From Candidatus Fermentibacterota bacterium (GTDB lineage: Bacteria; JAFGKV01): a stretch of 64,000 nt of DNA. This document shows positions 8,838 to 15,145 of the stretch, piece by piece. Both the position numbers and the translations under genes were made by a program. The stretch is taken from NCBI GenBank assembly GCA_016928395.1, contig JAFGKV010000114.1, positions 1 to 64,000 on the forward strand, given 5' to 3'. Each line of letters opens with the position of its first letter. The stretch's first letter is position 1. The notes under the pieces were generated by a model. That model was not told the origin of the DNA. It made no database searches and was given only the letters and a program-made list of their open reading frames with translations.

Positions 8838-9365
8838 ATGATACGGCTCGGCAACGCTACAGTCCACCTGATGAATGCCCCCCTCACCGCCCAGGATGTT
8901 GATCTTCTCGTAAGCCCCGCCAATACCTATCTCTGGATGAAACATGGCGTGGCCGGAGATGTGAAGCATCAGGGAGGCGACGTCATCGAAAGGGAGGCAC
9001 TGGCCAAAGGCCCCATATCGTTGGGCGATGTCGCGATCACGGGGCCTGGCTCGTTACCCTGCCGCCGCATCGCCCACGCGGCGGTCATGGCGCAGGACCT
9101 CAGAGTATCCCAGGAATCGATCCGAACCGCCGTGGCCAGACTCATGGAGGTTGCCGAGGAAAACAAAACGCGTTCCCTTGCTATCCCGCCCATGGCCTCC
9201 GGTACCGGTTCCCCTACGGCCGAGGTGGTAGCCGCGGCAATGTTCGAACCCATGATCGAGTTTCTCCCGGACGCACAGCATATCCGCGAGGTACGCATCT
9301 GCCTTCCCGATGAAGAATACCTCAGGTTGTACAAGGACGTCTTGGGGCGTTTCTTCGCAGTATAG
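8838..9365 (+). CDS. Macro-domain protein (ADP-ribose or derivative binding)
   Basis: A 175-residue, single-domain macro protein. The signature runs LLVSPANTYLWMKHGVAGDV (canonical VNAAN...GGGV) at about residues 22-41, then ISLGDVAITGPGSLPCRRIAHAAVM, and later LAIPPMASGTGSP. Macro domains bind ADP-ribose and some remove it from proteins, RNA or O-acetyl-ADP-ribose. The usual asparagine-asparagine-glycine stretch is altered (PANTYLWMKHG), so binding or hydrolysis needs testing. CAGGAG lies seven bases before ATG 8838. It is divergent from the kinase-like gene. No ADP-ribosyltransferase is seen nearby. Confidence 0.87.
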   Translation: MIRLGNATVHLMNAPLTAQDVDLLVSPANTYLWMKHGVAGDVKHQGGDVIEREALAKGPISLGDVAITGPGSLPCRRIAHAAVMAQDLRVSQESIRTAVARLMEVAEENKTRSLAIPPMASGTGSPTAEVVAAAMFEPMIEFLPDAQHIREVRICLPDEEYLRLYKDVLGRFFAV

Positions 9366-9546
9366 CTGACAGGTCACGAGGCCGCCGATCCGTCACCGAG
9401 GTCCTGGGCACCGATGCCACGCACGGAACTCTGACGCCTCGGCGGCTGGCCTGGACAAGCTCAGGCTCGGGACGTAACCTGATAGGAATAACTCCAACAG
9501 GGCACAGGCTCGACGGGCGAAGCTGCTCCGGTGTATGGAGGTACCC

Positions 9547-9963
9547 ATGGTTCTGGGCTCCGGGAAGGAAATCGAGGTTGTAGGAGATCGTGTCCTCATT
9601 CTGCCCGACGAGGGCGAGGAACGAACGGAGGTTGGTCTCTACCTTCCCCGCCCCACAGCGGAGAAGGCAACGGTGCAGGCCGGCACCATCATGGAGGTGG
9701 GGCCGGGGCTGCTGGTCGTGGAGCCGACAGGAAACGATGAGGAACCCTGGAGGTTGGACGAGCCCGAACCCCGACACGTCAAGATGCAGGCAACTATCGG
9801 CGACTACGCGGTGTTCTTGAGGAAGCCAGCCGTGGAGATACGGCTGGAAGGGCAAAACTACCTTGTGGTTCCGCACTCGGCAATTCTGGTGCTCATGCGC
9901 AATCACCGCGAGGAGCCGGAACAGCCACCCGATGAATTCAAGACACCTGAAAGCTGGGAGTAG
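9547..9963 (+). CDS. GroES/Cpn10-like protein without adjacent groEL
   Basis: A 138-residue Cpn10-type protein, against about 97 residues for GroES. The N-terminal EIEVVGDRVLILPDEGEERT and the mobile-loop region VGLYLPRPTAEKATVQAGTI followed by MEVGPG are clearly GroES-like. The C-terminal half MQATIGDYAVFLRK...VEIRLEGQNYLVVPHSAIL also fits. A 30-residue acidic insertion lies between them (about 58-85), and there is a C-terminal tail. The ATG at 9547 has TGGAGG five bases upstream. groEL is not in the window, so this may be a solitary paralogue rather than the main co-chaperonin. The next gene starts six bases later. Confidence 0.82.
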   Translation: MVLGSGKEIEVVGDRVLILPDEGEERTEVGLYLPRPTAEKATVQAGTIMEVGPGLLVVEPTGNDEEPWRLDEPEPRHVKMQATIGDYAVFLRKPAVEIRLEGQNYLVVPHSAILVLMRNHREEPEQPPDEFKTPESWE

Positions 9964-9968
9964 CGCAT

Positions 9969-11081
9969 ATGGCAAGTACTACATCAACAGTCGCAGTCCT
10001 CAAGACGACTCCAGACCGTGTGCTGGCTGATTATGCGCGGCTCATGGAACTCGCGGGCATTCGATCCGCCCTGAACCCTGAGGCAACCACCATCCTGAAA
10101 GACAACATTTCGTGGCATTACCCCTTCCCCAGCGCCAACACCACGCCGTGGCAGTTGGAAGGCGCCATTCTCGCCCTCCGAGAGGCAGGGTTCAGCGACC
10201 TCGTCTGCGTGCAGAACAAAACGGTAGTCATCAATGCGTTCAAGGGCGAAGACCTCAACCTGTACGTGCCCATCTTCAAGGCCTATGGCATCCCGGTCCT
10301 CTACAACTTCAAGCGTTCGGACATGCAGTGGGTGGACTTCAAGCCTTCGGCACCGCTGGCAGTGCTCGATCGCATCTTTCCGGAAGGGATCAAGGTGCCG
10401 GATTTCTTCCTGGGCAAGAACATTGTCCACCTTCCGACCGTGAAGTGCCACATCTACACCACCACCACCGGCGCCATGAAGAACGCGTTCGGCGGACTGC
10501 TGAACACGTACCGCCACTACACTCATACCTGGATACACGAGACTCTGGTTGACCTCCTCACGATCCAGAAAGAACTCCACCCTGGCATCTTCGCAGTAAT
10601 GGACGGCACTACCGCCGGGAATGGCCCCGGTCCGCGCACCATGCGCCCCGTGGTCAAGAACGTCATCCTGGCCAGCGCCGACCAGGTCGCCATCGATGCC
10701 GTCGCCGCCCGTCTTATGGGATTTGACCCTCTGAGCATCGGGTACATACGACTGGCCCACGAGCGTGGTCTCGGATGCGGAGATCCCGCAGACATCAGGG
10801 TGGTCGGTGACGACATCACGGGAGAGAGCTGGGGGTTCGCCGTGGGGCATTCCGTGCACCGGCTCCTCGGGTGGCTCTCCTGGTATGGACCGACACGCTG
10901 CCTTCAAAAGCTCATCTTCCGCACACCCCTGGTCGCCATTCCCATTCTGGTGTCAGAGGCAAACCACGACTACCTCCATTGGCCCCTCAAGGAGAAGCGG
11001 ATCTACCAAGAGTGGGAACGATCGACTCCGTGGGGCGCTCTCTTTCAGCGCTACCGCAGTGAAGGCCACCTCGGCCGGTAG
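9969..11081 (+). CDS. DUF362 domain-containing protein
   Basis: A 370-residue protein with DUF362 features: DNISWHYPFPSANTTPWQLE early, FFLGKNIVHLPTVKCHIYTT and GAMKNAFGGLLNTYRHYTH in the middle, MDGTTAGNGPGPRTMRPVVK and ILASADQVAIDAVAARLMGF later. Members are often found with iron-sulfur domains; here only scattered cysteines and no CxxCxxC ferredoxin motif are present. Biochemical function is unknown. GGGAG precedes the ATG and also holds the stop codon of the GroES-like gene, so translation of the two may be coupled. The next gene, a glycosyltransferase, starts 13 bases downstream, which places this protein at the head of the polysaccharide cluster. Confidence 0.86.
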   Translation: MASTTSTVAVLKTTPDRVLADYARLMELAGIRSALNPEATTILKDNISWHYPFPSANTTPWQLEGAILALREAGFSDLVCVQNKTVVINAFKGEDLNLYVPIFKAYGIPVLYNFKRSDMQWVDFKPSAPLAVLDRIFPEGIKVPDFFLGKNIVHLPTVKCHIYTTTTGAMKNAFGGLLNTYRHYTHTWIHETLVDLLTIQKELHPGIFAVMDGTTAGNGPGPRTMRPVVKNVILASADQVAIDAVAARLMGFDPLSIGYIRLAHERGLGCGDPADIRVVGDDITGESWGFAVGHSVHRLLGWLSWYGPTRCLQKLIFRTPLVAIPILVSEANHDYLHWPLKEKRIYQEWERSTPWGALFQRYRSEGHLGR

Positions 11082-11093
11082 CCAACCGACGCC

Positions 11094-12260
11094 GTGGAAC
11101 AACCCAGCGGCAGTCATTGCGCTGTGGAGGCGCCTCGATTCAGGCTTCTGGTGATCCTGAATCGAGGCGCGATAAACGGCGCCGTTCGCCAGATGACCCA
11201 TTGGCTTCCCCGGCTATCAAGAGGGCGATTCGAGATCACGGTGGCGTTTCTCCGGGATTCAGGTCCATGGGGGGCTCGGCTGCTGCCGGCGGATGGTGCC
11301 GTGTGGGCGAGCATGCTGCGATGCCGCCTGGATCCGGTAGGCGCCGCGAGGCTGGGCCTGAAGGCTCGGAGTTGGCGCCCCGACGTGGTCTTTTCGATAG
11401 ACGAACGCAATAGCATGGTGCTCTCCCGCTGGGTGGGTCTCCTGACGGGAGCGACGGTCGTGACTGCCATTCACTCTACGCCCCGAGTCGGCCGTTCTCC
11501 GTGGTGGGACCGGTTGACCCGCGGCCAAGTCTCCCGCTTCCTCGCTCTCTCGCCAGCCCATGCGCGGCATCTGGAAACAGCCGGGGTGTTGACCCATCGA
11601 ATTATCGTCGTACCCAACGGAGTCGTGGATCAGGATCCGGTCGAGCGACCGCGGCCCCCGGGGCACCCCGTGGTGTGCGTGTTTGCCGGCGTTCTGCGGG
11701 GAGACAAACGTGTCGATGTGCTCCTGAAGGCCATGGCCCTGTGCGCCCAGCACGCACCCCTGCTCAGACTCCACGTCGCAGGAGACGGCCCCGAAGCCCC
11801 ACGACTGCGGTCGACCGCCAGGGCTCTGGGCATCGACGCACGGGTGAGCTGGCTTGGCTGCGTCGACGACGTCAACTCCGTGCTTCGAGAGGCCGACATT
11901 CTGGTGTTGCCCTCCGACGCAGGGGTGGAAACCTTGTCCATGGCCGCCTTGGAAGCGATGGCCGTTGGCCTTCCTGTAATCGCGACCGATGTGGGGTCCA
12001 TGGAGGACGCCATCACCCCGGATGTCGGCATTCTTGTCAAGCCGGGGAATCCGGATTCCCTTGCCAACGCATTGATGCGACTTTATGAGGACGGAAGCCT
12101 CCGCGCTGCCTTGGGACGCGCCGCCTGGCGGAGGCAGCGGCGATTGTTCTCCTCCTCGTCTCTATGCAGCCGGATGGAAGCAGTACTTACGGACGCAGCA
12201 CGGCAACGGATCTCATCCCAGGTACAACCCATAGAGAACCCCGGGCGGAACGTGCCCTGA
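11094..12260 (+). CDS. GT4-family glycosyltransferase
   Basis: A 388-residue GT-B glycosyltransferase. The N-terminal acceptor domain starts at about residue 15 (RFRLLVILNRGAINGAV). The C-terminal donor domain has VVPNGVVD, VCVFAGVLRGDKRVDVLL and the EX7E motif in VETLSMAALEAMAVGLPVIA, which contacts the nucleotide sugar. It probably transfers a sugar to a lipid-linked oligosaccharide on the cytoplasmic face of the inner membrane. The start is GTG 11094 with no clear ribosome-binding site. Its stop overlaps the start of the next glycosyltransferase (TGATG). A short inverted repeat is formed by two copies of a GCCTCGATTCAGG-type sequence at 11131-11166, inside the 5' coding end. Confidence 0.9.
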   Translation: MEQPSGSHCAVEAPRFRLLVILNRGAINGAVRQMTHWLPRLSRGRFEITVAFLRDSGPWGARLLPADGAVWASMLRCRLDPVGAARLGLKARSWRPDVVFSIDERNSMVLSRWVGLLTGATVVTAIHSTPRVGRSPWWDRLTRGQVSRFLALSPAHARHLETAGVLTHRIIVVPNGVVDQDPVERPRPPGHPVVCVFAGVLRGDKRVDVLLKAMALCAQHAPLLRLHVAGDGPEAPRLRSTARALGIDARVSWLGCVDDVNSVLREADILVLPSDAGVETLSMAALEAMAVGLPVIATDVGSMEDAITPDVGILVKPGNPDSLANALMRLYEDGSLRAALGRAAWRRQRRLFSSSSLCSRMEAVLTDAARQRISSQVQPIENPGRNVP

Positions 12261-13378
12261 TGCGCGTACTGCTGCTCTCCACCTCGTTTCGCCTGGAAGG
12301 CCCTGCCAACACCTTCATCCATATCGCCCGGTACAGCCGTTCGGCCGGTATTGACCTGATGGCCGGCGCCCTGGCGGGGCGAGGCCCGGCCGAAGCGATC
12401 TACCGAAAGCTTGGAGTGCCTACGGTGTACTTCGGCCGTCCCGGTGTGGCCGGCATGGGCATCGCGTCCCGGCTCCGGCGGTTCCTCTCCTCGGAAGGGG
12501 TGGATGTGGTGTGCTGCCAACTCTTGCGCGGTGAGGTGGTGGGTGCATTGGCAACCCGAGATCTTTCCACCTGCCGCGTGGTGTGCGTCGTACAGAACGA
12601 AGACCCCTACCGCATTCTCACGAAGAACCCACCCAAGGCCCTGCTGTCTCGTTGGGCTCTGGGACGTGCCGCCAGGGTCGTGGCAGTATCTCGGTCACTG
12701 GCTGATTTCATCACGCAGCACCAGCGCGTGCCTCCCGAATCGGTGACGGTTGTTCCCAATGCCGTGGACCCGGCCAAGTTCCCCACGCGGGCTGCGGCCT
12801 CGCGACCTCAAGACTTACCCGCCGGAGGACCGTTGCTGGGCTGTGTGGGCAGGTTGGCACCCCAGAAGGGCCAGCGGATCTTGATATCTGCCTTTCACCG
12901 CCTGGTCCGTTCCCTCCCCGATGCATCGCTTCTCTTGGTGGGCGACGGCCCGAATCGCCAGGCACTGGCACGCCTGGCCGATCGCGGCGCGGGCGCATCT
13001 CGAATCCATCTCACGGGATGGAAACGCTCGGTTGGCCCGTATCTGCCGTTTCTTGACGTCTATGTGCAGCCTTCGATGTGGGAGGGCATGCCATTTGCCA
13101 CGCTGGAGGCCATGGCGTCGGGCGTCGCGGTGGTGGCATCCTCCGTCGGAGGCCTATCGGAGATCCTGGGAAATGAGTGCGGCGTGCTGGTACCCCCAGG
13201 GAACGATGTCGCCCTTGCTGATGCAATCCTGAAGCTACTGTGCGACGATGAGGCACGGACCGCCATGGCCCGGTCCGGAAGGCGGCGAGTGCACAGCCAC
13301 TATCGCGCCGATCAGATGGCCACGGCGTATTTCCGCCTTTTCGGGCAGGTCGCCTCAGAAGCACCAAGATCGTCATGA
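12260..13378 (+). CDS. GT4-family glycosyltransferase
   Basis: A 372-residue GT-B enzyme starting MRVLLLSTSFRLEGPANTF at ATG 12260, which overlaps the TGA of the previous gene. Donor-domain motifs are VVPNAVDPAKFP, LLGCVGRLAPQKGQ (about residues 193-206) and the EX7E stretch in PSMWEGMPFATLEAMASGVAVVA. Such enzymes use UDP-, GDP- or ADP-activated sugars, and the sequence does not tell which. The overlap indicates translational coupling with the other cluster glycosyltransferases. Confidence 0.91.
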   Translation: MRVLLLSTSFRLEGPANTFIHIARYSRSAGIDLMAGALAGRGPAEAIYRKLGVPTVYFGRPGVAGMGIASRLRRFLSSEGVDVVCCQLLRGEVVGALATRDLSTCRVVCVVQNEDPYRILTKNPPKALLSRWALGRAARVVAVSRSLADFITQHQRVPPESVTVVPNAVDPAKFPTRAAASRPQDLPAGGPLLGCVGRLAPQKGQRILISAFHRLVRSLPDASLLLVGDGPNRQALARLADRGAGASRIHLTGWKRSVGPYLPFLDVYVQPSMWEGMPFATLEAMASGVAVVASSVGGLSEILGNECGVLVPPGNDVALADAILKLLCDDEARTAMARSGRRRVHSHYRADQMATAYFRLFGQVASEAPRSS

Positions 13379-13409
13379 TCCATGAACCACGAGTGACGGA
13401 GAGCCAGCC

Positions 13410-14603
13410 GTGCGCGTGCTGATGATGAACCACAATGTCCGTGGACGCAGTACCTACTTCCGGGCTCTGGGTCTCGCCCGCCATCTGGTGCACACCGGCC
13501 ATCAGGTCTGGCTCATGACCATTTCACCGACGGCGCGGTTCGCCTTCAGCGAGGACGAGGTTGACGGTGTTCGTCTTGTGGAGACACCGGATTTGCTCTG
13601 GGGCAACCTTCGAACAGGATGGGATCCGTGGGACTGCTTCCGCAGGTGGAGCCATGGCAGGCGAATGGGGCGCTTCGATGTGGTGCACGCGTTCGACAAT
13701 CGCCCCGCGGTTATCCTCCCCTCGCTGGCGTTGGCCAGGGGATGGGGTGTCCCACTGTGCTCGGACTGGGCGGACTGGTGGGGCGGAAAGGGAGGCGTGA
13801 TCAACGCCACGAGACCGTGGTTTGTCCGCATACCTTTCGGTTGGCTTGAGACCTTCTTCGAGGAGCACTTCCGATCCTACGCCGCGCTGCTGACGGTCAC
13901 CTCACGCGCCCTGCAAACACGCGCCATTGCCATGGGCATCCCGACCTCCCGCGTACACTACCTTCCTTCGGGCGCAGATGTGGAGCGCATAGTCCCCCAG
14001 AATGCGGCTGAGGCCAGGCGACGACTCGGGCTCCCCATGGAACCAGCAATAGTGGAGTACATGGGCTTTGTCCAGTATGATGTCGGCCTGGCCCTGGAAG
14101 CCTTTGCCCTGCTGCGCCGCCGCGGACGAGACGCGATGTTTCTCCTGGTTGGACCAGGCTCCCGCAGAATCATGGATCTGGCGCGACACGCGGGCCTGCG
14201 AGTGGGACAAGACCTTGTCGTGACGGGGCCGCAGCCATCCGATTCCATGACCTGGTGGCTGGGCGCAGCCGATGTGCTGCTGTTGCCCTTTCAGAACACG
14301 CAATACAACCTGGGGCGCGGGCCCATCAAGCTCGGCGACTATCTCGCGTCGGGTCGCCCGTTGGTGACGAATCCGGTGGGCGATGTGGGAGAACTGCTGT
14401 TGTCCTGGCCTTTCGGTCTCGCCGCGGATGAGACCCCAGAAGACTTCGCCGACAAAATCGAGATGTTGCTGGACGATCGCGCCCTGCGGCAACAGATGGG
14501 TCGCACGGCTCGGACGGTTGCGGAGGGTCCTTTGAGTTGGGCTTCCTCAGGGGAGCAACTGAGAAACTTGTACGAGAGAGTGGTCGGCCATCACGCCGTT
14601 TGA
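13410..14603 (+). CDS. GT4-like glycosyltransferase with atypical EX7E region
   Basis: A 397-residue glycosyltransferase starting MRVLMMNHNVRGRSTYFRAL at GTG 13410, preceded by ACGGAGAG. The acceptor domain has DVVHAFDNRPAVILPSLA and CSDWADWWGGKGGV (about 117-130). The donor domain has VHYLPSGADVERIVP, AIVEYMGFVQYDVGLALEAF and LLLPFQNTQYNLGRGPIKL. In place of the usual EX7E, the last motif reads N-L-G-R-G-P-I-K-L-G-D, as in GT4 subgroups with an asparagine-proline-lysine signature. Third glycosyltransferase of the cluster, 31 bases after the second. Confidence 0.88.
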   Translation: MRVLMMNHNVRGRSTYFRALGLARHLVHTGHQVWLMTISPTARFAFSEDEVDGVRLVETPDLLWGNLRTGWDPWDCFRRWSHGRRMGRFDVVHAFDNRPAVILPSLALARGWGVPLCSDWADWWGGKGGVINATRPWFVRIPFGWLETFFEEHFRSYAALLTVTSRALQTRAIAMGIPTSRVHYLPSGADVERIVPQNAAEARRRLGLPMEPAIVEYMGFVQYDVGLALEAFALLRRRGRDAMFLLVGPGSRRIMDLARHAGLRVGQDLVVTGPQPSDSMTWWLGAADVLLLPFQNTQYNLGRGPIKLGDYLASGRPLVTNPVGDVGELLLSWPFGLAADETPEDFADKIEMLLDDRALRQQMGRTARTVAEGPLSWASSGEQLRNLYERVVGHHAV

Positions 14604-14677
14604 CGCCGGCACTGCAGCGCGTATACTACCTGTCTGGATCCGTGCTGCTCTCCCTGGAGCCTCCTACCATGAGGTGA

Positions 14678-15145
14678 ATGGTGTGTCTCGGAAAGAACAT
14701 GATCCCGGTCGTGTGGGTTATGGTGGTGCTGGCCTGCGGGCGGCAGCAACGACCGCCTGCGCATGAGGGCCGGAGGATCCTCGAAATTCCTGCCTCCTCG
14801 TTCGGTCTTGATGTGGGCTCCTTCCTGGGCACCGAATGGGCTCTGTGGCGTGTGGGAGCGTTGGTGGATACCCTCGTCTTGCACGAGCCCGTGATGTCCC
14901 TGGCCGTGGAGGCACGAGGCACTCCGTGCGGACGGTCATGGCCCGTGGTCGAATGCTCATGGAATGGCATCCGTCTGGGCAGGTTCGAGGTTGCGTCGTC
15001 GGGATGGGCATGGTACCGCCTGGATCACCGGATGGAACCGGGAAATGGTGTGCTAAGGATCGCCTTGCTGAACGACCGGTTTTCGCCCCAGGGTGATCTC
15101 AATCTCTTCGTCAAATCTGTCGTCCTATCGGGAGAACAAAGGTGA
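14678..15145 (+). CDS. Small lipoprotein with CBM60/CBM36-like domain
   Basis: A 155-residue protein. MVCLGKNMIPVVWVMVVLACG forms a short lipoprotein signal with lipobox LAC, cysteine about residue 20. The rest is beta-rich and ends LLNDRFSPQGDLNLFVKSVV. This resembles the calcium-site end of xylan-binding modules (N-D-x-Y...D-R-N-L-x-V-D). The same pattern closes the next protein (FPNDYVNQATGEDRNLVIDKV). EARGTPCGRSWP here also matches VARGTPAAGQWP there. So the two neighbours share a domain, once as a free lipoprotein and once fused. Substrate unknown. The stop overlaps the next start (GTGA). Confidence 0.72.
   Translation: MVCLGKNMIPVVWVMVVLACGRQQRPPAHEGRRILEIPASSFGLDVGSFLGTEWALWRVGALVDTLVLHEPVMSLAVEARGTPCGRSWPVVECSWNGIRLGRFEVASSGWAWYRLDHRMEPGNGVLRIALLNDRFSPQGDLNLFVKSVVLSGEQR

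Noticed and set aside
9984-10907. A 307-codon minus-strand frame
   Set aside because: Antisense of the DUF362 gene; composition looks like a reverse-complement shadow.
11131-11166. Inverted repeat at the 5' end of the first glycosyltransferase as an attenuator
   Set aside because: It lies fully inside coding sequence and can be explained by codon content; no second signal supports it.
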